Program-made: the position numbers and the translations under genes
The notes under the pieces: model-generated
Told to the model about the DNA's origin: nothing
Databases searched by the model: none
What the model saw: the letters and a program-made list of their open reading frames with translations, nothing else
Shown here: positions 17,619 to 26,439 of the stretch, piece after piece
Layout: each line of letters begins with the position of its first letter
Position numbering within the stretch: position 1 is the stretch's first letter
Assembly (NCBI RefSeq): GCF_050296195.1
Contig: NZ_JBNKRB010000005.1
Length of the DNA: 64,000 bases
Source of the DNA: Gynuella sp050296195
GTDB taxonomy: Bacteria; Pseudomonadota; Gammaproteobacteria; Pseudomonadales; Natronospirillaceae
Direction: 5' to 3' (one strand)

Positions 17619-18641
17619 TTATGTTTTGCGATACTGAGACGGGGTCTGGCCAGTTAAACGACGAAATTCGGTGTTAAAACTCGATTTACTGGAAAAGCCG
17701 GATTCCAGCATGATTTCAGTGACAGGAAGATCTGTTTCTCGTAACAGTTGCTGAGCATGCCGGATCCGGTACCCATTTACAAAGCGGGAAAAGTTACTGC
17801 CGGCAACACGGTTGGTAGCATGGGTCACCTCGCGCGCAGGCACCCCCAGACGTCGACCCAACCGGGCCACGGTCAGATTGTTATCGCGATATAGCTGTTG
17901 CCCCAACATCAGCGCATCCAGTCTGGTCAACAGTTCATGATCTGCAGCCGTCACCGTCTCCGGACTCCCGGTAACCGCTTCACTATGACGACCGACCGCT
18001 CCCCGTAATGCCATCGGCAAACCAATCAGCATCGTTACGAACACGAATGCTACTGACAGCCCGGAAATACCACTCAATAATCGCAACACCAGGCCATTAT
18101 CCGCAACCATACCGACGACCATCACCAGCCCGTCAGTCATGATCATCAGACTCAGTAGCGTCAGAGTAATAATCAACGCAGTTCGTAACAGTTTCAACGC
18201 ATGAGGCGGAACGTGCACGAAGTCGTCATCCTGTAGCCGCAATAGCAAGGCCATGCGAGACACATAAAAGATCGTCACTGAAACCACTATCAGGTCCACC
18301 GAAATCGGCCACCAGATCAGTATGGCCAAATGGGCAATTACGACCAAAAAGACCGTCCGAATAATCATCGCCGTTGGAAGTGCCGCGTTTTCGCGGGTCA
18401 GACTGAAGAAACCAAGATAGGCGAACACGGGGATCACCACTGCCACCAACGGCTGAAAATGAGCAACCCCGTCTATCCCCAGAGACAAACGCATTCCCAG
18501 CAAGACACCAGATATCGCCAGTGCCACTAAAAAGCCACACAAACAAACGCGTGCGGTGACTGGTACCCGCGGGCTCTGCGCCAGAGCAACCGCAGCAATG
18601 ACCATCAGTGCCGTTACCAGCCAGCTAACAGGTATAGACAA
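17619..18641 (-). CDS. AraC-family regulator with a membrane-embedded N-terminal half
   Basis: A 340-residue protein. The first 210 residues hold about seven hydrophobic helices; residues about 235-340 form an AraC-type double helix-turn-helix, with NLTVARLGRRLGVP and the signature VTEIMLESGFSSKSSFNTEF ending GQTPSQYRK. A DNA-binding domain tethered to a multi-helix membrane module suggests direct membrane sensing and gene control, as known for several such AraC proteins. The signal and targets are unknown. It ends convergent to the small lipoprotein gene. Confidence 0.88.
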   Translation of the reverse strand: MSIPVSWLVTALMVIAAVALAQSPRVPVTARVCLCGFLVALAISGVLLGMRLSLGIDGVAHFQPLVAVVIPVFAYLGFFSLTRENAALPTAMIIRTVFLVVIAHLAILIWWPISVDLIVVSVTIFYVSRMALLLRLQDDDFVHVPPHALKLLRTALIITLTLLSLMIMTDGLVMVVGMVADNGLVLRLLSGISGLSVAFVFVTMLIGLPMALRGAVGRHSEAVTGSPETVTAADHELLTRLDALMLGQQLYRDNNLTVARLGRRLGVPAREVTHATNRVAGSNFSRFVNGYRIRHAQQLLRETDLPVTEIMLESGFSSKSSFNTEFRRLTGQTPSQYRKT

Positions 18642-18684
18642 ATTCTCAGGCTCCCAGGAAAACGCAGTGAATGATCAATGCGAC

Positions 18685-19596
18685 TCAGGATGGCTGACGG
18701 GTCTGAAACCAGTGTCTGATATCTTCAACCAGTTGTACCAGCATCTCCGCCATGATGGTAAACGAGGCATCAAACTGGCTGGCTTTATCATCTCCAGCAT
18801 CATTCAAAGCCTGTTCAGTCAATAAATCAGCAAAGCGCAATCGTTTGATCTGCACCTTATGGTTGATTACACAATCGATGCGCTCCTGCCAAGACAAGGC
18901 AATCTGCTGTACCAGGGCTCCTTCTGACAAATGCATCTGCAACTCATCGGATTCCAGTTCAAGATTTTTCAGACGAACCTTGATATCCGGATTATGGCTG
19001 TAACTCAATTCCAGGTCAGGCAGCAGTAACACCTGTTCAGGCGCACTTTCCGGATTTTCCAGCCAACTGGTCAGAACCGGGGCCGGCTGACAATCAGACG
19101 ACAGCATTTTCACCGGCAAAGAACCTAAAGAATCACGCATGAATGCTGTCACTTCATCGGACCGTTTATCCGATGCCACATTCACGATCAGCAGTTTCTT
19201 CACCGGGTTCAGAAACACATAGTTCAGGGTACTGCGCAGGAACGCCTGTGGCAGCAGCTCAAAAATGACTTCATCTTTGAGCGTCTGACGTTCTTTGGAG
19301 CCCACACGGCGGTCTTCATTCAACTGAATGGCTTCAACCTTCTCAGCCAGAACCTCATTCACAACAGCGCCTGGCAACAACCGCTCCTGTCGTTTCACGC
19401 ACAGCAGATAGTTATTGCCGCTGCGGTGGATCAGAGCATCAGTATCCGGAATCGCTGGAACCCAGCCGAGACTGACTGTCTGCTGTTTCTGACAGGGCCC
19501 GAACAAATATTGCTGCAGCTGCTCCTCCGCCGTTGTTTCATCGAATTCAAAGGAGTCTGACAAGGTATATACCTGAGCATTTTTAAACCAAAGCAT
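18685..19596 (-). CDS. rdgC: Recombination-associated protein RdgC
   Basis: A 303-residue nucleoid-associated protein that forms a ring on double-stranded DNA and limits RecA activity. The N-terminus MLWFKNAQVYTLSD, the early LGWVPAIPDTDALIH, the central LKDEVIFELLPQAFLR and the C-terminal FDASFTIMAEMLVQLVEDI match E. coli RdgC along the whole length (303 residues in both). It lies 100 bases downstream of the WYL regulator on the same strand and may or may not share its transcript. Confidence 0.95.
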   Translation of the reverse strand: MLWFKNAQVYTLSDSFEFDETTAEEQLQQYLFGPCQKQQTVSLGWVPAIPDTDALIHRSGNNYLLCVKRQERLLPGAVVNEVLAEKVEAIQLNEDRRVGSKERQTLKDEVIFELLPQAFLRSTLNYVFLNPVKKLLIVNVASDKRSDEVTAFMRDSLGSLPVKMLSSDCQPAPVLTSWLENPESAPEQVLLLPDLELSYSHNPDIKVRLKNLELESDELQMHLSEGALVQQIALSWQERIDCVINHKVQIKRLRFADLLTEQALNDAGDDKASQFDASFTIMAEMLVQLVEDIRHWFQTRQPS

Positions 19597-19695
19597 GAAC
19601 TACGCCTAACAAAAACAGAGAGGCCGGCAAGGTTAGCAGCGGTCATCAAAATATCAACCGCCACACGACTAACATTGTCAGTATCGTTACTGGTG

Positions 19696-20511
19696 TCAGT
19701 AGAGCCAGCGCTGAATATCATCAAAATTGAGACAGATAAGCTGCTGGGCTTCCGGACGAAGTTCGATCATCTTGGTTTTGATTTGCAGATCATCAATGGT
19801 GTATTTCACCAATGCCGCCCGGACAGTCAGGGTCAAGCAACCATTCTGCATACCGTAGTCACTCTCAACCACCTGTTTTTGCCCGGCGCTTAATCGGGAA
19901 TCCGGCGCAACGATAATATCCACCCAGGCATTCCAGTCTTCATCATGTGCTTCACCATATACCGCTGGACCTTCAACCTGTGGTTCACCTTTAAAACGAC
20001 TCAAGACAAAATCGAGAAAACGCTGTCTTTTCTCACACCACGCCCGCACATGCCAGCGGGTTGCGGTTTTCACCAGACTATGAGGCGAAATGATCCTGCC
20101 CTCCGGATCATTACTGCTAATGGAGAGATAATCAATTTCCAATCGCTGTTTTTCACGCATTGCTGGTATCAGTTTGCGAGTAATCAGTGGCGATACATAA
20201 CGCCGTGGTGGTTTTAACTGGGTAATGCCGAATGGTGTTTCAGGATGGCTCGGAAAAGTCCGGTTGGTTAACCAGTCAAAATACTCATCGACAGATTGAT
20301 CGATATATTGTGGTTTGAAATCCGGCGTGGCGACATAGGCCTTATCGTGCGTATCGTATTCCAGGTTTTCAGGGTTTTCGATACGATATTGTTTAAGCAG
20401 ATTACTACTGGTCTGACGGCTAAGGCCAAATTGGTGCTGAATTGGAAGAGTATTTACTTTCCCTTCCCAATAGGCCAGTAATTCGATGAACCAAAATCTG
20501 GCATAATTCAT
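19696..20511 (-). CDS. WYL-domain transcriptional regulator, CapW/BrxR-like
   Basis: A 271-residue protein with an N-terminal winged helix (ARFWFIELLAYWEGKVNT, FGLSRQTSSNLLKQYR), a WYL domain (about 130-200, LEIDYLSISSNDPEGRIISP and RWHVRAWCEKRQRFLDFVLS) and a C-terminal extension. This order, and the RWHVRAWCE...FLDFVLSRF segment, resemble the CapW/BrxR regulators that control phage-defence operons. No defence genes are visible within reach here; RdgC is the near neighbour. An AGGA lies 8 bases before the start. The function as a ligand- or DNA-damage-responsive repressor is inferred from the family. Confidence 0.85.
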   Translation of the reverse strand: MNYARFWFIELLAYWEGKVNTLPIQHQFGLSRQTSSNLLKQYRIENPENLEYDTHDKAYVATPDFKPQYIDQSVDEYFDWLTNRTFPSHPETPFGITQLKPPRRYVSPLITRKLIPAMREKQRLEIDYLSISSNDPEGRIISPHSLVKTATRWHVRAWCEKRQRFLDFVLSRFKGEPQVEGPAVYGEAHDEDWNAWVDIIVAPDSRLSAGQKQVVESDYGMQNGCLTLTVRAALVKYTIDDLQIKTKMIELRPEAQQLICLNFDDIQRWLY

Positions 20512-20562
20512 AGAGACATCCTTTTAACAAATAGAAACGTCCATGGAAGCGAAAATAATCAA

Positions 20563-20580
20563 TTGTCTGTTGGACAGCAA
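20563..20580. promoter_or_regulatory. Imperfect inverted repeat upstream of the WYL regulator
   Basis: TTGTCTGTTGGACAGCAA has near-palindromic arms (CTGT and ACAG with outer TTG and CAA), about 52 bases upstream of the regulator start. CapW/BrxR-type proteins often repress themselves through such repeats. This is a candidate operator only. Confidence 0.3.
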
Positions 20581-20766
20581 TACCGAGACCTTCATCCATT
20601 AGTACGGCATTTATGACGCTTGTAGCATTCGGACAGTGACACATGCCTTCACTCATTTATTAACACAACAACCAAACTACAATCAAAATTATTTCCATCA
20701 TAACAAAAAACAAATATTCCAGACTGTCTGTTTTACAGGATGCACAACGGAAACTCAAACACCCCA

Positions 20767-20952
20767 TCAGGTCAGCCGGGTTTCTTTTATGCCGCAACGC
20801 TTACATTGCATCACAGTGACAAGTTTGCCACTTTTGACATCAAACTGTTTTTTCTGCCAGATTTCCCATTTGTGAAAACCGTTTTTGCACAAGGTTTTAC
20901 CCTGTGCTTTTTGCTTCAATGATGGCTTTTTAAAGGCAATTACATTACTCAT
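20767..20952 (-). CDS. Small zinc-ribbon-like protein
   Basis: A 61-residue protein starting at the ATG at 20952, which overlaps the end of the RimB-RimK gene by 8 bases (ATGAGTAA), implying translational coupling. Cys22 and His27 (CKNGFHKW) and Cys50 and Cys53 (CKRCG) form a plausible four-ligand metal site. The N-terminus MSNVIAFKKPS is basic. Similar short proteins occur in related bacteria without a known function. The longer frame opening at 21012 would lie inside the upstream gene and is unlikely. A role with the ligase, for example in binding RNA or protein, is speculation. Confidence 0.7.
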   Translation of the reverse strand: MSNVIAFKKPSLKQKAQGKTLCKNGFHKWEIWQKKQFDVKSGKLVTVMQCKRCGIKETRLT

Positions 20953-22357
20953 GAGCACCATCAACTTCAGGATTACGACCCAATTCACGTCGCCAGCCAA
21001 GTCTTTTCTCAACTGAGGTGATAATCATACCGGCAATATCCTTACCGGTGGCAGACTCAACCCCCTCCAGTCCGGGAGAGGAATTGACTTCCAGTAATAA
21101 CGGCCCCTTGGATGAGCGGATTATATCGACCCCGGCAACTGACAGTCCCAATGTTTTCGCAGCTTTGATTGCCAAGCGTTTTTCCTCAGGCGTGATTTTG
21201 GCAACAGAAGCGCTACCACCCTGATGTAAATTCGCACGAAATTCTCCGGGTGCTGCCTTACGTTCAATCGATGCCACAACTTTACCGTCAATCACGAAAC
21301 AACGTAGATCCTTACCCTCCGCCTCTTTGACAAACTCCTGAACCAACAAGTTTGCATGCAAAGACTTAAAGGCATTTATGACACTCTCTCCAGCCTTACG
21401 GGTTTCCGCTAAAAAGACACCACGCCCCTGAGCCCCTTCCAACAATTTGACCACTAATGGAGCACCCCCCACCATATCGATGAGATCACTGGTATCCATA
21501 GGTGAATTGGCAAACCCGGTGGTCGGAATATCGATGCCACTTTTCAACAGCAGTTGCAGGGAATAAAGTTTATCCCGTGACTGGGCAATCGCAGTGGAGC
21601 TATTGATGGTTGCAATATTCATACTCTCAAACTGGCGGGTCAGAGCGCAGCCATAAAACGTCATACTCGGTTTGATACGAGTCAGCACTGCATCAAACTC
21701 ACTGATGTTAGTACCACCACGATAATGCACTTCAGGATTGGTGGCATCGATGCGCATATAACAGTAGCGCATATTCAGAAACGTCATGTCATGACCGCGC
21801 TCTTCGCCGGCTTCGATCAGTCGTTGGTTGCTGTAAAGGTCCGGGTTACTGGCCAACAAAGCTATTTTCAGGCCACTCTGATTGGACTCAGGAGTGCCGT
21901 AATAACCAATCAAATCGGCTTCAGTAAAATTCCCCAAATTGAGCCTGGCCTCCGGATCCACCAGCATACGGCCATTCATGGCTTCACGCCCCAACAGCAT
22001 GCGATAACCCATGGAATCCCGATTGGCCAGAGTCAACTCGATCTCCCATTCGTTACCACCGATCGACAACAGGGTTTTAATCACATAACGGCGCTCGCTG
22101 TCGCCACTGGAGGACTTGACCACCCGACGGTCCATGACAGGCGCTTCACAACGCACCACTGTGCGACGGTCTTTCTGGAGCGGGTGTACTTCAAAGCTGA
22201 CCCAGGTGGTACCGGCACGCTTAAACGAAGTAATATTGAATGCGTGGATGGACGAGGTCTTTGCTCCGGAATCCACCCGCGCCTTAATTGCAGGGATGCC
22301 CAAACTGGAAAAACAACACCACTCTTCACTGCCTACAATTAATTTATTCTCAGGCAT
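20945..22357 (-). CDS. RimB-RimK fusion: retropepsin-like protease domain plus S6 glutamate ligase
   Basis: A 470-residue protein joining two functions usually coded separately. Residues about 5-145 are the RimB/DUF785-type retropepsin-like domain, with the active-site motif DSGAKTSSIHA at 29-39. Residues about 163-455 are an ATP-grasp ligase of the RimK family, with GGAPLVVKLLEGAQGRGVFL, the VQEFVKEAEGKDLRCFVIDG segment and the metal-site LLEVNSSPGLEGVE. RimK adds glutamates to the C-terminus of ribosomal protein S6, and RimB is known to counter RimK action. Both active sites look intact. It is likely the first gene of a two-gene unit with the small zinc-ribbon protein. Confidence 0.9.
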   Translation of the reverse strand: MPENKLIVGSEEWCCFSSLGIPAIKARVDSGAKTSSIHAFNITSFKRAGTTWVSFEVHPLQKDRRTVVRCEAPVMDRRVVKSSSGDSERRYVIKTLLSIGGNEWEIELTLANRDSMGYRMLLGREAMNGRMLVDPEARLNLGNFTEADLIGYYGTPESNQSGLKIALLASNPDLYSNQRLIEAGEERGHDMTFLNMRYCYMRIDATNPEVHYRGGTNISEFDAVLTRIKPSMTFYGCALTRQFESMNIATINSSTAIAQSRDKLYSLQLLLKSGIDIPTTGFANSPMDTSDLIDMVGGAPLVVKLLEGAQGRGVFLAETRKAGESVINAFKSLHANLLVQEFVKEAEGKDLRCFVIDGKVVASIERKAAPGEFRANLHQGGSASVAKITPEEKRLAIKAAKTLGLSVAGVDIIRSSKGPLLLEVNSSPGLEGVESATGKDIAGMIITSVEKRLGWRRELGRNPEVDGAHE

Positions 22358-22398
22358 TTACAGGCTCCAAACATAAATAGTCATCAGCGACGGCAATA

Positions 22399-23328
22399 TT
22401 ATTCCAGTCGCATATCATCAATAAAAAGATCACCCGGCGGTTGTTGCCAGATAAACAGATTTATCCGAGTGATGTTGGCCATATCCATAGACCGCGTATG
22501 TGGAGCCTGTTCAATGGACTCCAGATCTATCGTCACCGTATTCCATCCCGGATCAAGTATCACTGAACGTTCATAACGATCTGTGAGGTCACGATGATAG
22601 CGGATATTATCCAGGTCAGAGATTGCCACATACAAGCGAAATTGAGTGGCTGCTGGATTATAGGCATGAAAAACAAAGTGCTGGTATCCCCGCCAATCGT
22701 GCGCAAACCGATAAACCATTAACCCCTTATGCAGATCCGCATCGAAATGTACCCTGGCACTGTAATCTCCCCGATAGGCTTGTTCACGGGTCAGCTGCCG
22801 GATACCGTACATCTGATCCAGATCGGCGTCATGCTCCACCGCAACGAGAACCGGCAAACTGTGCTGGATCCGCTGTTCTTCCTCCCAGACCTGCCAGGCC
22901 GGTACCACTTCATAAAGCAACGCCAGCAGCAATGGAATACCGAATACCCAGCGCCGCAACGGATGTTCAAAGCGACAAAGGAGAAAGAGGACTAACCATA
23001 CCCCCATGAGATCACGCCGGACATCCCCCAGATCAGAATCACGTCCAAACCCTCCCTGAAGCCATTCAATCCCGCCACCGATCACCAGGGCCACAAGACT
23101 CATCCACAACAACAACGACATAGGCTTGAGTCGCCGGACCGGCTTAATGGTGGTCAAAACAAAAAATGTCAGCAGGCCAAAAAAAACAAAATGACCACCG
23201 TCACGCAACATCTTCAACAAAGGATAAGGCAAACTGTAAATGCCACCGATGAAGAAAAACGGACACAGCGCCAGGATCAACAGCAGCACCAAAATACGAT
23301 AACGCAGAGGAACATCAATAAAGCGCAT
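22399..23328 (-). CDS. VanZ-like membrane protein with a C-terminal beta-sandwich domain
   Basis: A 309-residue protein. The first 140 residues hold four or five membrane helices with VanZ-family features: DGGHFVFFGLLTFFV and IEWLQGGFGRDSDLGDVRRDLMG. The last 140 residues look like a carbohydrate-binding or CIA30-like beta sandwich (YSARVHFDADLHKGLMVYRF, GWNTVTIDLESIE, ITRINLFIWQQP, ending LFIDDMRLE). VanZ-type proteins are linked to cell-envelope glycolipids or antibiotic tolerance, but function is unproven. It is divergent from the acyltransferase at 23519. Confidence 0.8.
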   Translation of the reverse strand: MRFIDVPLRYRILVLLLILALCPFFFIGGIYSLPYPLLKMLRDGGHFVFFGLLTFFVLTTIKPVRRLKPMSLLLWMSLVALVIGGGIEWLQGGFGRDSDLGDVRRDLMGVWLVLFLLCRFEHPLRRWVFGIPLLLALLYEVVPAWQVWEEEQRIQHSLPVLVAVEHDADLDQMYGIRQLTREQAYRGDYSARVHFDADLHKGLMVYRFAHDWRGYQHFVFHAYNPAATQFRLYVAISDLDNIRYHRDLTDRYERSVILDPGWNTVTIDLESIEQAPHTRSMDMANITRINLFIWQQPPGDLFIDDMRLE

Positions 23329-23518
23329 GAATAACCATCAGATACAAACATGAAACAGATAAGTGACCCACTCAATCCCTGAATAGTTAGAAAGAAGGAG
23401 TTAGCTACCACCTATTCTTACATAGAATGCCAACTAAACGTATCCAGGTAATGAATTCGGAACTTTGATTCACTTGTCCGAATGGCTTGCATCCGGACTT
23501 TTCTGTCCGGAACAAACA

Positions 23519-24604
23519 ATGATGACCAATACTCCTTCCCCCAATACGGGTAGTTTTCTTTCTCATATTCATGCCTTCAGAGGCTTTGCCATCATTAACG
23601 TCGTCGGGGCACATTCCTGGTCCACGCTGATGTATCTGATCTGGGGATCAGATATCCTCAAACATATGAATCTACTCTACGCCACAACCAAAATGGCATT
23701 TCATGGTTCCACACTCTACTTTGCTTTTATTTCAGGTTTGTTGTTCAGCAAAGTCTTAAAAAACAAAGGCTGGAAATCATTTTTCAAAAACAAACTCATG
23801 AATGTCATGGCGCCTTATTTCGTCTTAAGTTTATTTTTTCTTACCACATTCTGGAGCTGGTATCTGCAAAGCGCAGCAGACAAAGGGCGACCTACAGAAT
23901 TTATTCCTGCTCTTCTTGATGGCCTTTTTTTTGGCCGGGTTTTACCGCATTTCTGGTATATTCCAGTACTGCTTGTTATTTTTTTATTAACCCCACTATT
24001 TCAATACCTACTACATCAGCCTCGTTGCAAATGGATCATTTTTGCCCTTATCGTGGCACCTTTGATCATCTCCAGAACCACTATCCCTGCATTTTTAAGC
24101 CTGCAGACGCTGATTTATTTTTCCGGCGCTTACATATTTGGCATGTGGGTCGGGAAGGATTACAACCAAACACTGGCAGTCATCAGTCGTTATCGTGCCT
24201 GGTTATGGTGCATCGCAATTGCCGGCTCGCTGGCATTGACACTGCTGGTTCTGCAGCATTATGAGTCCAATAACCTGACTGCCTGGGATCAGACTCTTGT
24301 CTATCTGCAAAAGACGGCACTGATCTGCCTGATTCTGCATTACTTTTCCAAACACGAAGCCGTATTACCAGGATTTCTGAACCTGCTGGGGACATACGCA
24401 TTCGCCATATATTTTCTGCATCTGGCATTCACCTACCTTGTTGCCAGAGGACTTGCCAAACTGATGTCTCAGCATCAGGATTGGTTGACACTGGCCTTAA
24501 GCGGATTACTGGTACTGACAGCCAGCATTGCGTTGAGCATTGCTATCAGCAAAATTGTTCGCTTGTTGCTAGGCCGCCGTTCGAGGATATTGATCGGTGT
24601 TTAG
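23519..24604 (+). CDS. Acyltransferase family 3 membrane protein
   Basis: A 361-residue integral membrane protein of the acyltransferase-3 (OafA/YrhL-like) family, with about ten helices. Near the N-terminus SHIHAFRGFAIINVVGAHSW carries the family's His and Arg. I start at the ATG at 23519 (the next codon is also ATG); the frame opens at a TTG at 23465 that has no ribosome site. Such enzymes move acyl groups onto polysaccharides or other surface glycans; the substrate is unknown. The stop overlaps the end of the convergent GNAT gene by 4 bases. Confidence 0.85.
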   Translation: MMTNTPSPNTGSFLSHIHAFRGFAIINVVGAHSWSTLMYLIWGSDILKHMNLLYATTKMAFHGSTLYFAFISGLLFSKVLKNKGWKSFFKNKLMNVMAPYFVLSLFFLTTFWSWYLQSAADKGRPTEFIPALLDGLFFGRVLPHFWYIPVLLVIFLLTPLFQYLLHQPRCKWIIFALIVAPLIISRTTIPAFLSLQTLIYFSGAYIFGMWVGKDYNQTLAVISRYRAWLWCIAIAGSLALTLLVLQHYESNNLTAWDQTLVYLQKTALICLILHYFSKHEAVLPGFLNLLGTYAFAIYFLHLAFTYLVARGLAKLMSQHQDWLTLALSGLLVLTASIALSIAISKIVRLLLGRRSRILIGV

Positions 24605-25032
24605 AGTATTTTTTCCATACATACAGAAACATTACTGCTCCGGTATTTACCATAGGGTTCACAATGACGATAACCCATCTTGTGATAAAAACTGATTGCT
24701 TTGTGATTGACCTGTCGGGTGGCCAGTATCAACTTCTGATAACCATCCTGAAGAGCTGCCTGTTCAACTGATACCAGTAACGCCCGGCCACCGCCGGAAA
24801 TCCTGGAATACATACGTTTTAACTCGGCTATCCCTGGCGCATGGGGGCGCACCACGCAGCACCCTACAGCCTGCTCTTGAGTTTTTAGCAAATACCCTTG
24901 TTGCGCCAGATCTTCGGCCACAAATGAACCTCGACCATCATCTCCGGTCAATCGTTGCAATGTCTGTGACAACTCATCCATCAATATCCGCAACTCTGGG
25001 TGATTCGGAGGACAACTTTCCACACGGAACAT
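24601..25032 (-). CDS. GNAT-family N-acetyltransferase
   Basis: A 143-residue single-domain GNAT. The acetyl-CoA-binding region is around residues 75-95 (ELKRMYSRISGGGRALL, with the R-x-x-G-x-G/A pattern in altered form), followed by LILATRQVNHKAISFYHKMGY, typical of the family's C-terminal strand and helix. The substrate is unknown. A good AGGAG ribosome site precedes the ATG, two bases after the phhB stop, so the two genes form an operon. Confidence 0.85.
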   Translation of the reverse strand: MFRVESCPPNHPELRILMDELSQTLQRLTGDDGRGSFVAEDLAQQGYLLKTQEQAVGCCVVRPHAPGIAELKRMYSRISGGGRALLVSVEQAALQDGYQKLILATRQVNHKAISFYHKMGYRHCEPYGKYRSSNVSVCMEKIL

Positions 25033-25034
25033 GG

Positions 25035-25340
25035 TTATTTCTCCTGCTGAAAGCGATCAGCAATATGATCAATCTGCTCTGCCAGTTCAAAATCCCGCGG
25101 ACTGATGCCTCCAGCTTCATGAGTGGTCAGGTCGATAGTGACCCGCTTGTATTGATTGGACCAGTCAGGATGATGATTAGCTGCTTCGGCCGTCAGCGCC
25201 ACGGCGGTCATAAATGCAAATGCCTGGACAAAGTTTTCAAATACCCACTGACAATGCAGTTTTCGATTCTGCACAGTCCAGTGGGGGTGAGTATTTAAAA
25301 ATGCTTGCAAATGTTGGTCCGAAACGGGCTGGATGGTCAT
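25035..25340 (-). CDS. phhB: Pterin-4a-carbinolamine dehydratase
   Basis: A 101-residue enzyme that dehydrates 4a-hydroxytetrahydropterin, recycling the cofactor used by aromatic amino-acid hydroxylases. The signature ANHHPDWSNQYKRVTIDLTTH holds the catalytic His pair and Trp, followed by GGISPRDFELAEQID. Length matches the family. An AGGAGG ribosome site lies before the start. No phenylalanine hydroxylase gene is adjacent, so the partner lies elsewhere, or the enzyme serves another role such as molybdopterin-linked functions described for this fold. Confidence 0.93.
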   Translation of the reverse strand: MTIQPVSDQHLQAFLNTHPHWTVQNRKLHCQWVFENFVQAFAFMTAVALTAEAANHHPDWSNQYKRVTIDLTTHEAGGISPRDFELAEQIDHIADRFQQEK

Positions 25341-25433
25341 AACGGAACCTCCTCCTGTTTTACGTAGTTGTTACATTCTATGACGTCATCAGCAATGATA
25401 CAGTAGCCTTTATTGAGGACAGGAGCCGCTGAC

Positions 25434-25688
25434 ATGTCAATGATCGAATTCTCCAATGAAGAAAAAGCCATCATCGTCAACAAAATCAAACTATATTTTC
25501 GGGATGAACTGGAACAGGATATTGGCCAGTTTGAAGCGGAGTTTTTACTGGATTTTTTTTCCGAGGAAATCGGCGCGTTTTTTTATAATCGCGGTCTATA
25601 TGATGCACAGGCCATTCTGGAACAACGGCTGGAAAGCATCAATGAGGCTATTTATGAACTCGAAAAGCCGACGCCCTTCCGCCGCTAA
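25434..25688 (+). CDS. DUF2164 family protein
   Basis: An 84-residue protein of the DUF2164 family, found in many bacteria and of unknown function. The pattern FSNEEKAIIVNKIKLYFRDE, then QFEAEFLLDFFSEEIGAFFYNRGLYDA, is characteristic. I start at the ATG at 25434, which has an AGGAG 9 bases upstream; the frame opens at a TTG at 25413. It is predicted to be an acidic, mostly helical cytosolic protein. It is divergent from phhB and convergent with gloA. Confidence 0.9.
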   Translation: MSMIEFSNEEKAIIVNKIKLYFRDELEQDIGQFEAEFLLDFFSEEIGAFFYNRGLYDAQAILEQRLESINEAIYELEKPTPFRR

Positions 25689-25701
25689 TCCATATCTATG
25701 A

Positions 25702-25732
25702 GCCAGGCCATAACTGCCCTTGGCAGCCTGGC
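25702..25732. terminator. Long stem-loop between convergent genes
   Basis: Outer arms GCCAGGC/GCCTGGC enclose inner arms CTGCC/GGCAG with a CTT loop, between the ends of the DUF2164 gene and gloA. The position between convergent stops fits a shared terminator, but neither side has a solid T run. Confidence 0.5.
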
Positions 25733-25747
25733 CTGGCATGCTGGCAT

Positions 25748-26155
25748 TTAACCTTCCAGGCCTTTACCGGCACCTTTGGCAGCGATCAGCTCGATGGCAT
25801 ATCCATCGGGGTCACGTACAAAAGCAATCTCGGTAGTGCCACCTTTGACCGGGCCCGGCTCACGGGTGACCTGGCCACCAGCAGCCTTGATCTGATCGCA
25901 AGCACTATAGACATCGTTCACTTCAATGGCCAGATGGCCAAAAGCGTTCCCCATGTCATAGCTTTCGACGCCCCAGTTATAGGTCAGCTCGATAACCGTC
26001 GTGTCAGACTCCTCGCCATATCCCAGAAACGCCAGAGAATACTTGTACGCCTCATTGTCGGACTGACGCAACAGTTTCATGCCCAGCACATTGGTATAAA
26101 AATCGATCGAACGCTGCAGATTGCCCACTCGAATCATAGTATGTAGTAACCGCAT
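25748..26155 (-). CDS. gloA: Lactoylglutathione lyase (glyoxalase I)
   Basis: A 135-residue metalloenzyme that converts the hemithioacetal of methylglyoxal and glutathione to S-lactoylglutathione. Metal ligands of the family are visible: the His in MRLLHTMIRV, the Glu in VIELTYNWGV, the His in FGHLAIEV and the Glu in DGYAIELI. Length and the LRQSDNE segment fit the short E. coli (nickel-type) form. I start at the ATG at 26155, which has GAGGAG 8 bases upstream; the frame opens earlier without one. Confidence 0.95.
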   Translation of the reverse strand: MRLLHTMIRVGNLQRSIDFYTNVLGMKLLRQSDNEAYKYSLAFLGYGEESDTTVIELTYNWGVESYDMGNAFGHLAIEVNDVYSACDQIKAAGGQVTREPGPVKGGTTEIAFVRDPDGYAIELIAAKGAGKGLEG

Positions 26156-26439
26156 AACCAAACTCCTCTCGTTGCACTCTGACAAAGCGTTATACCTGAA
26201 TAACCGCGAATATGCACCTCTCCGCTACCATACAATTTCAAAACGGACATAAGCCATACAACGATAACTTCAATAATGAGGTATTGGGAACGAGTACCAA
26301 CTTGTTTTCAGGGCGCTTGCAGCGTGGAGACTGCATTCGAATCTATAGGCATATATTTACGGCGGGTCTTCATGGCTTCTTTTCCATTCGTAAATGCCGT
26401 TTAATGATGACAAATTTGTTTCAGCAAATGGCAGCAGAA

